Source: Pipra filicauda
Taxonomy: Eukaryota > Chordata > Aves > Passeriformes > Pipridae
Assembly (NCBI RefSeq): GCF_003945595.2
Contig: NW_024104663.1
Coordinates: forward strand, 310,001-374,000
Length of the DNA stretch: 64,000 nt
Direction: 5' to 3'
Program-made: the position numbers and the translations under genes
Shown: positions 1-12,599 of the stretch, one piece after another
Layout of the letters: the number at the start of each line of letters is the position of its first letter
How positions within the stretch are numbered: position 1 is the first letter of the stretch
The notes under the pieces: generated by a model
The model's input: the letters and a program-made list of their open reading frames with translations, nothing else
Told to the model about the DNA's origin: nothing
Databases searched by the model: none

Positions 1-2287
1 TGTTACAGGTGCTCTGCTGTGCTCATGCTTAATACAAACATTAGACACACCTGTTGAAATGCACATACACCCGTCCATGTGCTCTGGATCTGCACAAGGA
101 GGATGTCCAGATCAGGCATTTTTTGCTTTCAAACGCTTCTGCACAACTGTAATTTTTGAAGAGACAATGGACTCGTGCATACGATGCCAGGCACCTGCAT
201 GAGGTATCATGTTTCTTGAAATTACCAGCATAGACTCTTTTACCTCTTCTCTACCAACCTGGCCATTTAAATTATTGACTTGAAAGGGCAGGTATTTTAT
301 ATTACTACATAAACCTCTAATCCCAAGGCAAAAGAGCTCAGTCTCAGCTAAATTCTTTGGACAGGACCAGAATACATATTAAAACAACTGAAAAGCCATC
401 CCAAGCTCATTGCTGCTGAGAATGCTGTATTGCAATGTGGCCAAAGAGTCACAGCTGTAGATAAGGGCCTTTAGTACTGGGTGCTGTATAACATAATGTA
501 AAAAAGTGAATACTGCCTCAAAGAGGTCAAAGCAAAGGAGCATCTCTGACAGTTTCTTCTTAAGTTTCCCTTATGTACAAAGACTGAATCATTGACTGAT
601 CTGTAGTGAGGGTAGAGACTGCCAGTCTTGTGTGAGTGTCAGAGTATGCAATGATCCAACTTTATTTTCTGTCTTGTGTAACAGAAAGCTCATCCCTAAC
701 TAGGTCAAGTACAGTCATCCCTACATATTGGTTCACAATTTTGGCTTTAAGGGACAACATCCTATGACATTCAGAAGGATTATTTGAAGGGCAAAATGTA
801 AAGGTGCATTAAATCAATAATAAATCACTGAAAGAGATTTGAAGTTCAGAGCTCTCAAAAAGAAAAAAAAAAAAAAAGGTCCAGAAGGATGAAAAAAACA
901 AGGTTAACCAAACAAAGATAAGCTCACTGCCACTTTTTTTTTTCCTACCTGTGAACTATTTTTGACCTAGGGGATTAGTAGCATAAAACTAAAATCTCCT
1001 TTAGGCAAAGATTTATACCTTGCATACCAATAACTTGCTTACAGTTTACAGTGTTGACACGCAATATGTTCTGTCCTTATCCCTGGCATCAGATGATGTG
1101 CTGAAATGTGACATGCAGGCTCTGAAAGTTAGCTGGAAGCTATGATTCCCATCAAGCAGAGAGGTTATAAGAGGAAATCAGATGGAAGTTCTACAGGTTA
1201 ACCACAGGCATAACTGCACTAAAACTCTCAGCAGCAGTGATGGTTCATTTTGGTCCTGTGCTTCTTAGAAAACAGTCATGACAAGATTGATGATTGTGCT
1301 TATGTCACCGCCCTTTAATACCACTTTTATAGGGATTTATATGGCACTAACAATGGGTCAGTCATTTTTTCAGTGATGTGACACAGCTGGAAACCCTGGC
1401 TGAAGGATTCAGTATCTGAGAATATGTTAGTACAGTTTTTCAGTGCAGGAGGGAGAGATAGGAGCCCTATGTTACCAGTCTTTTGAGACCAGGGCACTTT
1501 TGCTTCCTATTGCAGAGTGAAGGTCAAGTTCAGTTCTCAGCTCTCGTAGTCAAGCATTTAATGGATTTAATGGATGTGAGCTATACTTTATTACCCTTGA
1601 GTATTACTAGAGAAACTCCACGTGGTTTCAAGGTTTTCTTAAATTACAGTACAGTTTGAGGATGGCTTTCTGCATGTGCATTTGCTGGTATGACTGTGTG
1701 TGCACAGACCAGCAGTCCCAGTACCATGCCAGAGATATAAGTTTAAAACTAAAACAGGAAAAGTATCCTGCCTGAAGCTGTAAATTTTGAAGTACAAGAA
1801 TGGAATGTGACCAGTTCTCTACATTTAAATAGAACTTTAACAGATTGAAGACATAGAAGACTGAGGACCTGTTTTGTAAGCACATAGTCAAAGATAGTGG
1901 CAACAGCTGCTAACTCCAAAAGAACGGAGAAAGAAAGCCCTGTGGCATTCTGGCTAGTGCTGTGAATTTGATGCTCATGGACATTCAGGGCACACACAAA
2001 AGACCCATGCAATACACCTGAAAGAGCTCAAGGCTACCTCAAAGCAGGACATTCTCATTCTTTTAACAACTACTTTTATACCTCCTTCCCCTCAGGAATA
2101 GATTTGACTTCTAAAAGTATGAAAAGAAAATGAGAAAATGACCCTAAGGTAGTGATATCATTATGATAAATTAGAGCAGAGTCCACAATGTCATTTAGGT
2201 GAGCTTTCCCAGACTTGGATGCTTGGCTGAATCATCACAGTCACATCACCTACATTTTGGATTCAGCAATGGATTCAGAGAGTGTTT

Positions 2288-2325
2288 AAGTTTTTTTTTT
2301 GTTGTTGTTGTTGTTGTTGTTTTTG
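2288..2325. repeat. (GTT)n simple repeat
   Basis: A T-run is followed by about seven GTT units and a second T-run. This is a plain trinucleotide microsatellite with poly-T flanks, of the kind often left by an old A-rich retroposon tail, although no element body can be seen next to it. Confidence 0.85.
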
Positions 2326-4675
2326 GATTCCTATAGTCTACAAGGGTACTTGGTAGGAATTCATATTCAAGAGAATTTCAGCAGTCATGATTTTATGATG
2401 ACTCCTTTCACATCATTTCTGGGTGCCTGAATTGCCATTGATTAGGGAGGTGGTTTCACTCCTAACTGCGGTAAATGGTGGAAATAAGATTGGAAGCTCT
2501 TCTGAAAACTACAGAGCTCTTCCTGAGCTCTCTTCAATTTTAATATATGACTTCCATAGATAACCAGTTCTATCCTTTCAGTTTCTTAGATGAATTCCCT
2601 CTGTAATATTTCATTTGCAATATGCTTCCTTAAGAGGCTGCCAGGCCCAAAAGAATTCTCTTCTTTCACTTTGCTGATAGAGTTTGATGTATACTGTAGG
2701 AAGAAGAGAATATTAACTATCGGTAAATATTGAATTTCTTAGATTTTTGTTTCTGTTCTACAGTGAAAGTCTGATTTAACTGATTTCTTTATGATGTTCC
2801 AGTGGGTATCCATTTAGTTTAACTGTCACAAAAGGTGGAGTAACAATTAGATGTGCAGTTAAGAGCTTTTGAAAGATGTCTTTTTTAGCTGTGTTTTCTT
2901 GCATAAAATCAACTTCATTGATTTTAAAACAGGAGTCTCGTCTTGAAGGGTTTGGGAGAACAATATTCTGACCCTGATTCTGTACAAACTATGTAGGCAA
3001 TTCACTTAGTGCACATGAAGGTTCTTGCTGATTTAAACTACTCCACTGTATCCAGCCCCTGAAGAATTCAGCCCAAAATACTTGGGCTCTAGGAAGTGGT
3101 GTAGATTATGGTCATGACTGAAAGGCTGGGTTTTACACAACAGGAGTTACATAAAGCACAGATGTTTTTTTAAGTTACAGACTTATCACAAATGTGTCTG
3201 CTGCAGCCTTCCTGAATTGCTCCACCAGTAACCTAAATATTTCAATCAAGAGATATTGCTGCTTAAAATCAACTTTTTTTTCATTTGAGAATGTTGACAA
3301 CTTTTTTATTTAAGGAAATTTAAAAAATTGCAATACATCTTTAAATTCTTAAATTACTTTTCTTAGCCATTTTGGCTTTTGGAATTACAAAAATATTTTC
3401 AACTGGAAAAGAGAGGGAAAAAAAGATAAAATATAGAATTAATATAAAAATTTCAAATGAAAGTCCAGACCACTTTAAACAGTCACTGTTCTGGATGTTG
3501 TAGTGAAGGGGGTCTTCATATCCATATATGTCTACTTTCTTTGCTTCATGGAACTGCAGAATCAGGTGAGGACAGGGGAATTTTGATCAGGTGGAGCCTT
3601 AGAGCTGAAATGTCCAGGGTTGGAGGCAGTGCTCAAGCATGAGGTTTGAAGCAGTCTCCCCAGATTCTGAAGGATGTAGAAGGAAAAGTGATGTAAGAAT
3701 TCAACAGTCAGAAAAGAACGCTTTGAATGGAAAATTTCAGCCAGCTCTTACATTACACTTACCCCATCTCAGAGCATTCTCATAGCATTCACAGCAAGGC
3801 TATAACAAAGAAATAGCACTTGCTTCAGGATGCAGCTATTCAGACTTAATTTTGTTTGGAACAGACTTATGACCTATTTCACAAATTCTTATACTGTCAG
3901 ACCTCCCCTTCTACCTATGTCTGAATGTTTTTAGGTAATTGCACGGTAATATGGCAAAGGTTTTTATCATGTAGCATTGCAAAAGTAGTTACATATAAAA
4001 AGGGAATACACAGCCTCAAAAGATCAGAAGAGGACTGTCGCAGAATGTCCATCCTTAGGATTTTAGTAAATGTCTCAATGCAGAAGTGAAAGAGAATCAT
4101 CATTCAAATACAGAAGGAGAAATGCAGAAATGCATGGGAGAGCAATAATACTTGCTAGAATTGTCCATCTCCTTTCAAGTGTGAAGCTAATTTAAGAAAA
4201 TTTTCAGAGACCTTGCTCTCCTCACATACCCAATTCTGTCAGCTCTCTTGGTCTGTGAGTGAGACTTGCTCAGTTGCTTCACTCTCATTATCAAGGATTT
4301 TTACATGCCTTTATTTGAGGCACCACAGAGAGAACTTTTCTTGGTCCCACATGCCAGATAATACATGTTTTGACTTGTAACATCGTAGTAGCAAGGGAGA
4401 AGCCATATGCACAAACTGGAGTCCCAGTTCAATGGATTACTGATGAGATGCATGTTCCCAGCTGGGAACTTTTGTGGCATCTTTCTTATCCCTTACCCCT
4501 GACACCCAGAATTCATCCTCCCATCAAAAACCCCTACATGACAGTCTCTCATGTGTCAGAGTTCCAAGGAAGGTCTGTGATAACCCTATCTTGATGTCAC
4601 CATTTCTTTCTGATGGATAGATGGCATTGGGGCTGTGTCATGTAGAAGTGGCTGGGTTTGAGTAGCATGATAAAC

Positions 4676-4728
4676 ATATAACATATGTAAAAGATACAAC
4701 ATATGTAAAAGATATAACATATCTAAAG
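4676..4728. repeat. 18-bp tandem repeat, three copies
   Basis: Three head-to-tail units of roughly 18 bp share the core AACATATGTAAAAGAT. The copies differ by one or two substitutions (ATATAAC versus ATACAAC, and CATATG versus CATATC). It is a small minisatellite with no apparent coding role. Confidence 0.8.
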
Positions 4729-6312
4729 GGTTTGACCTGGATAGACATCAGTCCATTTCATTAAACCACTGTCCAATCCAACAGGAAGACACTTCCAGTG
4801 TGTGAGAGGTGGAAAATCGGAAAAATGAGAGGGATGAAGATGTAAAGTGACATGGAAAGCTGAATCAAAAAACTGAATACCAGTTTGTGCTATCTAATTT
4901 CACCATGTGCTGTCAGTGTCTTACTTTGATGAGAACTCAATTACCCAGACTTCAAAAGAAATGGAATCTTTTCTTAGTGAGTCATCACTCTTTTCTACTA
5001 TTCCTGACCACCACCTAGGGGGTTAGACCACACAGCTCAAGAACAACTCCGAATAGAAACAGCAGATGTGTTCCCACCCATCAGTGAGCCAGTGAACAAT
5101 GAATAGTAAATCCAAGAACAGCACACATAGTCTGTCGATGCTTTGTCTCAGTTTATTTACTTCTAGATAAACTTCATTTCTCACAATTTTAAAAAAATGC
5201 TCTTTAATGAGGTATAAAGATGACTATGTCTGTATATCTGTGCACTACTGAACGTAACATGATAATACAAGGCAGAAATATATAGTCACACAGAGTCCCT
5301 TTTGACTGAAAATCACATGAAAATTTCAGAATTGGAGAACTACTTTTTTTTATTTGACTGAGCAGTCTCCTGTTTAGTGCCTTAGCAGAAGATCGAAGTG
5401 TGAGTCTGAAGATTCAATGAAATACTGTCCAACAGAAGTTAGGAAGGTGTCACCTTATGTGAGTTTAGAATAGCATAACTTAATGTAGTGCACATAATAC
5501 CACATCAGATGATATGACTCTATCCTTAATCTTTTGCTTATCTCTGTATCCTCACACAGAAGTATAATTTTCATTATGTGAACAACAACTAAGAAAAACC
5601 TCTTGAATACTTTAAAAAAAAAATCTGACCATTTTAAACATGCATACCTCAGACCATAGGCAATCAATAGCATTTGATAAAAGGTCATCCACTCTTGAAG
5701 ATGTTTGAAGACTACCAAGGATGACTGCTTGTGCCAGCTATGGTGCTGCATGATACAAGTGATGATACACTTCCCTACATCTCTCACGATTATTTGAGAT
5801 GGTTGACCAAAGAATGTGGATGATAATATTTGCAGCAAACCCAAGCTCACTGTGGTTTGTGCTTGCCTAAACTCTGTTTTTGCTATGAGGCATCGTGTGC
5901 TATTCTTGCAAGTTGCTGCTGCAGATTCTTGCTCGCAGTACTGTTCTGGTTAATTGTGCACCTCGTTGCTTTCCCTAACAATTGCCTGTTTTAAGTGGCC
6001 TCTTCTAATTCGAACTCCTAAACATTGCACAACTAAGCACTGCAGATTGCTGGATGAGTGAAAGGTTGCAGATTTGCCTATCTTTGCGAGATAATGAAAC
6101 CTCAAAATAGTGTTTGTAAAGTAACAGCTCGATAGCTGTTTATGAGATACATAAATTACCACTGATGGTTCGTTCTGCAGATTAGCACATTCTGCACGTT
6201 ATTCATTTGAGTTTTGCTAAGAGGCCTGTGAGAATTCAGTGCTCTAGAAGTACAAGAAATATATTTATTGCATCATTAATCTGGAATTTCTGTTTTCAAA
6301 CTCTCCTTACAG

Positions 6313-6389
6313 TGCAAAGACCAAATTTTGAGGAAGCCCTGCAAGTGCTGAAACAGAAGCAGGGAGAGCTTGACTTTCAATATTCCTAT
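6313..6389 (+). other. possible small coding exon (unidentified)
   Basis: A 77-nt open segment lies between a good splice acceptor (pyrimidine-rich tract ending TCCTTACAG) and a plausible donor (CCTAT followed by GTATGA). Read in the phase that keeps it open, it encodes about 25 residues, including PNFEEALQVLKQKQGELDF. This is charged and heptad-like, as in a coiled coil. It distantly resembles the stalk coiled coil of axonemal dynein heavy chains, but that likeness is too weak to name a gene. No partner exon could be placed with confidence on this strand nearby. A chance open frame or a relic exon is equally possible. Confidence 0.22.
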
Positions 6390-6949
6390 GTATGAAGAAC
6401 CATAACTGTACAACCCCACAAACAGATTTAGGTGCCAATTATTAATCATTTAACATGAGGATTTCTGAGTAAGCATTATGAATAGGTCACACAGATAAAA
6501 AGTCAGCTGGGACACTAGCTTTTCTATAGCAGGTTATGCCACATGACTGCTGAAGATGGTCTCTCTGGAAGCACCACAACAAGCAGGCAGGGAGCTGCTA
6601 ACAGTAGACATGAATACCTCTTAAATTTTCTTGTTAAAAAAAAGTGAGGTGTGCTCTATCGAGGGGACCAAATTGTTTCCAGTATTAATGCCTGGATAAG
6701 AATAATCTAAAACAGTTTGAACATCCTGCTAGCTCCTTTCCTTTCTTTCCTTTTTTACAAAAGTAAATTACCTGTCATCACAGCTCATAAATATGTGCAA
6801 ATGACTTGTTCTTCATCTCACAGACAGAAGAGTTTCAGGGAATGATGAACGCTCATGACAGTGAAGGTTCAATTCAGTTTCCTAAACAGATGTCTTGAGA
6901 GTATCTTAGATAAGCACATGGCATTTGCAAGGTAAAACAGGATCTACAG

Positions 6950-7392
6950 AAGACCTGTGTCATCCTGGAGCATAGAAGATCCTGTGGAGTTAGAACTAGT
7001 ATGTATGACCAGTCTTCGCGAACAAAGATTTGGGAAAGGTCATTACCCTTCGAGCCTGCGCAGTGGATTTTTTAGGTGAGACACAGAGTGTGCTGAACTG
7101 AGCCCACCCTTTAACGCTGAGGTTCAGCTGCCGGGGCCGAGCGAAGCTCGGAGGGTGGCAGCGAGGTCCTCAGGACGTAGGTTTGTTTAGAGTGACCTTC
7201 TCTTAGATGGATGGCCTTACAGGGCTGACGAGCTCCATCTGCCCAAGGGGTTCCCTGACCGGGAATCAAACCTGGGCCATGGCGGTGAGAGCGCCGCATC
7301 CTAACCACTAGACCACCAGGGGGCCCCCAGAGTTACAACTAGATGGTCTTTAAAATCACTGCCAGACAAACCATTCTATGATTCTGTGATTC
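6950..7392 (+). repeat. CR1 LINE 3' end, split by a SINE
   Basis: The right part (7330-7392) reads like the terminal segment of an avian CR1: an ACAACTAGATGGTCTTTAA stretch followed by ACCATTCTATGATTCTGTGA, which is the usual CR1 3' tandem tail. The left part (about 6950-6999) is a poorer match but ends in the same GAGTTAGAACTAG segment that begins the right part. A tRNA-derived SINE (7000-7329) sits between the two halves. The CR1 copy must therefore be older than the SINE insertion. The left boundary is approximate. Confidence 0.6.
7000..7329 (-). mobile_element. tRNA-Glu-derived SINE, copy 1 (RTE-type tail)
   Basis: On the minus strand the element begins with a tRNA-Glu-like head (7251-7323). 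The A box TGGTCTAGTGG, the CTC anticodon region and the D- and T-arm positions are recognisable. The B box is GGTTTGATTCC, with one change from the canonical GGTTCGATTCC. A body of about 200 bp follows, then a 3' tail (about 7007-7050 on the plus strand) that aligns with the end of the RTE LINE at 17.4 kb. The 13-bp target duplication is GAGTTAGAACTAG on the left (6987-6999) and GAGTTACAACTAG on the right (7330-7342), one mismatch. A near-identical copy lies at 31.6 kb in the same orientation. The structure is that of a SINE mobilised in trans by an RTE LINE. The 65-codon frame across the tRNA head is meaningless. Confidence 0.88.
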
Positions 7393-10300
7393 AAACTGGT
7401 TACAATGGCCTAAGGCCTGTGTTTAACAAGTTAATGACTTCTCTAAGCACCCCCTTTCAGAATACCTGGACAATTAAGGGAAATTCAGACACTATTGTGT
7501 TCTGAAAATCATTCCCTAATAGCTAAATGTCAGTTGTCCGAATGTGAATCCTCAAACCTTTGGCTACCATTTTTGTATTCAAAGTGATGGATTGTACTGT
7601 TGTATACCTTTAACATTTCTTCTGAACATACCTAAACCTGAAACATTCCTAAAGCACCCGCAAGAAACGGGAATTGCTATACACAATAGTAATATATTAT
7701 TTTTCAATTACTGTATGGGCTATGATTTCCTTTCCTAAGTTTCCAACCACTTTGTTATGTGAGATCTAACTGATGGATGATAGCTATATTCCTATAGCTA
7801 TTCCTGTTTCACGGACATTGTAGCTTCTAAGTGGTTTTGATCTTGAGAAAAACTCTTACCTTTTCCAGCCCTAGAAATTTGCAACCCTCCAAATCCCAGC
7901 TGTTTTTCCTTACCCTTTGCTAACAACAAGAAGTAAAAAATAGAATCTCAGTGATCTGTTCATTACTCTTATTGTGTCTTTCTTCTGGACTGACATCAAG
8001 AAACAAAACACAGGGAGGAGATAGCGGGACATATATGATGATGTTTTTATTGCTTTGTCAAATTTGAGCTAGATTTTCAAAGGGCCTGTTTTATTAGAAT
8101 TTGGCTATTTCAGTTGACGTAACACAACTAAATGACTTTTTGCATCTGCTGACTATTTTCAATCAAAGTTGCACACAACAGATTCATTGCACCTTGGAGC
8201 CCTTGGTTCAAAGAAGGTAATTACAATCTTCCTTTTAGAAGTCATAGTGGGACTGCTCTTCTCTTTGAAAGGTGAGAAAAGCAGAACAGCATCCTCCAGT
8301 CTCCATCTGTGTGAGAACTTAGACTGAAGGACAGTCATTGAGAGTGTGAAGCCCAGGACTCGCTGTCTCTGCTCTTTGAGACAGCTCAGAACAGGAGTCT
8401 GCCCTAATCACAAGTCTGTGGTGTGGGAGCCAAACTGGGGAGAGAGGGAAATCACCTGTATGCGAAATATCATTAATGATTCTTCAGCTACCCCCCTTAT
8501 ACTCTCTCCCAAAAGACAGAAAGGGAGATGGTGACCCTGCAGCTTGGAGGTTATAGCACTCATTTACGGGGAAGAGTACTGGTTCTCATGGCCTTGGTTT
8601 AAAGGCTGTTCATGGATTTCTTGCATCACTGAGTATTTCTAGGCCTGACCCATGCTTGGAGCAAATATTGACAGATTCTTGCTGGCTAAGAGACTGTAGG
8701 TCTCTCTTTCATGTTTGTTGAAAACGGTTAAGGATTACAACCCCTTTCAGAGAGGTGAAAGATGTTTTTTTGCATTTCCATTATTCTGAAAAATGCAATA
8801 ATTTTATCAAAGCCTTTCCAGGATTAATGGCTTAGTTGCAGGCATTTCAATTTGCAAAATAAATAACACCTCATCAATGGAAATGAGTAAAGCACCAAAA
8901 AGACTGGATAAAAAATCCCAAACAAACAGAGCTCTGGAAGCTGATATTAATAGGAACAAAAAGAGACATGTAATGAATAATTCATGTAATTGTCTTGGAA
9001 AATATTTCTTAAAAGAAACTTAATATGTGAGGAAAAGTTTTATTTCTCAGTCCTTTCTTTTTTGACTGCTTAGAGGCAGAAGTACAGGGAAGAGAAGCAA
9101 GAAATGAAAAACTCATAAATGTGCATGTGTTTGTCCAGAGGGAATCCTTTAAAAACTCTTAAAACATCTATCTAGCCAAATTGTGACATAACATTCATCT
9201 CTGTTAGGTTTGAATCCCTCACATTTATTACAGTCATTCTAAGTCAGACAACAATTAGGAGATGGAAATGCTCAGATGTAGGATCCAAGCTCCTTTATAC
9301 AGGACTAACCTTTCTCACATGCTAAAAAACAACAGGAAGAAAATAACATGGTAGACAGAAGTCAAAATTATAACCTCATTGCCCTTCTCTAAAGGGCAGT
9401 GCTTGGCTAAAGCTGAGGTCCTGGCATCACATCTCATTTTGGAAATTTATTTTCAGTGACCAAATTATTTTCTTTGAAAAGTACCATTCCCTTATGGGTG
9501 GTTTCTATGAATTTTGATTTTCCTGATATACCTGAATGCTGAGAAAAAGGCAAGAAAGGAGAAGGTTGCTCATCTAAGGTATCCAGAAGCAGTGCACTTC
9601 ATCTAAGCAACCTCTATAGCCACTGTAGAGAGGTGAGCGTTTTCAGACGGATATCAATCCTATGCTTTCTTTCTCTGCTAACTACACATGAAATTTAGAT
9701 GATCATCTTATATTAGATGCATAGAGTTGAATGACTGAATCCAGTCCTCTGTTAATACCAGATTGCAAGTCAGAAACTAGAAGTGTTGCCCTTTCTGAGA
9801 ATGTGTTTTAGTGCCATTTAAAATCTATTTGATTTTCAGTTGAACAAAGATGTCTAGAACAATTTATTCTGTCCTTGCAGGATTCCCATTAATTGATTGT
9901 TCCAATGAAAGAAGTTTGCTGCTCTGTGACTTAGAACCTGGGATTGCTCAGATATATATTTCTGAGATGATTCCCCCGCAACCTGTGGCCAAGTTAGTTA
10001 CTAATGCATCATGCATCACTAACACACACTCAGGCTTTTTGTAAAAATACTGCAAAATCAGAAATTGGCTCTGTATTTCTGATGGGTAGTTGTTAATTGC
10101 TATACTGGAGGTAAGACAAACCCACACAATACGGATTCATTAAGCTCTGACATAAATATTGGTTAATCTTTTCTAATTTTGCAATATTACACAGGATATG
10201 ATTTGTCATATTAAATTGTACTGTGGATCAGTCAAGTTCTGTACTCTGAATCTTTCTGTAGTCAGATGATTGTAAAAAGGCTTCAAGATGAAGGCAAACC

Positions 10301-11940
10301 CTTCCAGGCAACATGAGAGTTGGAGGGAAGAGCCCAGGCTGCAGGGAGAAAGAGACAAGGAGATATCAGGAAGTCTGTCATGCATGGCTGGGTGCTGCAA
10401 AGCTTGTTCATAATTAAGAACCTCTGAACTTGCGAAACACAGAGTTCTTTCATATTATGATCAGCACATACTAAATTGACAGCCTGTGTTTGAAAGAATC
10501 CTTCACAAAAATTGGCCTTCAAAGTCATTAACCAATAAAATTGGCTGCAGCCTTTAAAGCTGTTCTTTAGAGTCAGCATTGAGAACCTTGCTTTAGGAAA
10601 CATGTCTGCAAAAGTCTGCAATAGTCATCTCAAAGAAAGATAGCTCTGAAGTAGTATGTGCAGCTAGGTAAATAGTGGTTTTATGAAAAATTACTTCAGG
10701 CAGTTGACAATTAGGAGAGTAATCACAGCATCTGACTTCTGTAATATAATTTAGATGTGTATTTCAAGCTACCTAACAATCCCTACAGACTTTCTGGGTA
10801 GTCAGTAGAAGAAGAGATGTTCTCTCAGGTGGCATCTGGAGCTCCTACCTTGTCTCCTGTCTTCAACCAACTCCTGAAGAATCTCTTCTGTTGTCTAGAA
10901 AAAGCTGAAGAAACCAATCATAAAACAGCTGACTTAATTCTGCCCTTAAAGATGGCATCTATGCATGAGCTTTTAGTACTTATTTTACAAAAAATATTCA
11001 TGTTGTGTTCTCACATTTTCCTCTGTTCTTCTTGCTTTGTGTTTCCTGCTACTTAGACTGGGAGTGTTTGTTTCGTCCATTACAGTGGGCTTTATTTTTT
11101 TCAGACATTTTTCAGACTGTCTCTTCATTATATTAATTAGTCCAACTGATTCATTATTTAATAAGTTTATTGTATTTTAAAGGATGCTATATTATCATGT
11201 GAATTCTTATATTAATCAGGCATGTACTTACTTCTAATGAAATCTACATTACAAAATTCATTATAGCAGCTAGCTGTGACATTGCTTATTAACAATTCCT
11301 TGCTAATATTTTTTTGTAAAATATGTTCTAAATAAGTTATTAATTAATTTATCTGCACCTAGTAATTATTTCATAAATATTAATAGAGAACACGTACACA
11401 TATAAGCGCACACTCTTCACATAAAATTATCATCCCTTATCAAGCAATCGTCGGTTAAATTCATGGTTATTATGCTTTCATGTTTGGTGAGAATACAAAA
11501 CAAAAACTATTTTAGAAAATTTTCACTCACTGAAAGTGGAGTAGAAATCTGTCCAATTTTCCAGATAAACTGTAACAAATAGTTCTTGATTTACAGTACA
11601 AATCTCTCTAATTTACTTCAGAGAGTGAAAAGGATCAAATAACAAATAACCCAGGCTATGAAGAAAAAAGGTAGCACTCATACAGCTTAACTTATTAGGA
11701 GAACCCTTGGTAACCCAGTTTGGCCAGTGGTCCTGTACCTCCTCCCCTTGGGCTGCAGAATTTGTGTTACAGAAATATCTTCAGTTTATGAAGTGCCTGT
11801 TAGTTGTCTGTAGCAAAGTACAGTACAAACAAAACTCCAGAGACATTCTAAACTTCAGACAGATGTGATCTGCATGTCCCACCACACCAGATGTTCAGGT
11901 GCCAGTACAAGGATATCCACTGGAATAGGCAATGAAGGAT
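7393..11940. other. non-coding DNA, no gene seen
   Basis: No transposable element, RNA gene or convincing exon was recognised here. The base composition is AT-rich with a very AT-rich core around 11.1-11.5 kb. The longest open frame (minus strand, 10283-10621, 112 codons) has no domain, no clear splice context and overlaps another frame, so I treat it as chance. Confidence 0.55.
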
Positions 11941-11947
11941 TCATCCC

Positions 11948-12068
11948 TGGCTGGCTCATTGCATTTCTACCTTCTTGGTCTAGTGGAAAGTGTCCATGCC
12001 CATGGCATGGGGGTTGGAACTAGATGACCTTTAAGGTCCCATTCAACCCCAACCATTCCATGATTCTA
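11948..12068 (+). repeat. short CR1 LINE 3' end
   Basis: The stretch contains the standard terminal CR1 segments in order: GGTCTAGTGGAAAGTGTCC, GCATGGGGGTTGGAACTAGA, a GACCTTTAAGGTCCC block and the tail ACCATTCCATGATTCTAT. Only about the last 120 bp of the element are present, which is typical of severe 5' truncation at insertion. The left edge is estimated. Confidence 0.85.
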
Positions 12069-12545
12069 TTTCCTCTCCCAAAGAAGCGCAGCAGACAGTG
12101 GCTGGGGGTAAGACAGGGGGAAGTAGCAGCCTACACCTTATGTAGGGACTAGCCATGGTTTAGATGTAGGCTATAGAAGGAATACATAAATTAAGAGAGG
12201 AAGCAGCTGCTTGAAAGGAACTAAATTACTTGTTTGCTTGAGAGTAGGATGCTAATAGACCTGGGAATGCTATCCTGAACACAAGTCCCAAATCTGTGGC
12301 TCATCTCCGGAGCCATGCAGAATTTCTGCTGACATTACACACGCAGTAGGACAAATCTTAATCCCACAAGGGTATATGTCCAAGGGTTGAATGTTGGGTG
12401 ATTCACAGGTAAAAATCTTTTCTGTCTAACTGAAAAACAGCTTGATTAACATTTTATAGGATGATTTTAGCAGCACTGTCTGAATTTGCTATGACCAAAA
12501 TGGACAGAGTAGGTAATGGTGGAAGTTGAAGGTATAGCATAATAG

Positions 12546-12588
12546 TTTTCATAGAATTTCATAGAATTTCATAGAATTTCATAGAATG
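12546..12588. repeat. (ATAGAATTTC)n tandem repeat
   Basis: Four head-to-tail 10-bp units of ATAGAATTTC are seen, the last one altered to ATAGAATGTT. The unit resembles the reverse complement of a CR1 3' tail (ATTCTATGAA), so this may be the expanded tail of a minus-strand CR1 whose body is no longer recognisable. Confidence 0.8.
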
Positions 12589-12599
12589 TTTTCATTCTG

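Larger units (their letters stand above)
1..6312. other. AT-rich non-coding DNA, no gene seen
   Basis: I see no gene, RNA gene or clear transposable element in this stretch. It is AT-rich with scattered short A and T runs (for example around 870-888). The open frames on both strands are under about 135 codons, overlap each other in different frames and have no recognisable domain. A (GTT)n run and an 18-bp minisatellite inside it are listed separately. It could be intergenic DNA or a large intron; the sequence alone does not decide. Confidence 0.6.

Noticed and set aside
5455..5850. 131-codon minus-strand open frame
   Set aside because: Composition is dominated by F, L, I, H and S with a K-F-rich run over a poly-A tract, typical of chance translation of AT-rich DNA. 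No motif was recognised.
7111..7308. Matching minus-strand open frames at 7.1 kb and 31.6 kb (both start MVRM-R-SH)
   Set aside because: The similarity comes from the shared SINE sequence. The frames translate the tRNA head and have no coding meaning.
7251..7323. A tRNA-Glu gene on the minus strand
   Set aside because: The B box and several stem positions are altered, the sequence continues into a SINE body, and flanking target duplications show it is the head of a retroposon. The same applies to 31878-31949, despite its intact promoter boxes.
10283..10621. 112-codon minus-strand open frame
   Set aside because: No recognisable domain and overlaps a second frame on the same strand. No splice or polyadenylation context was seen.
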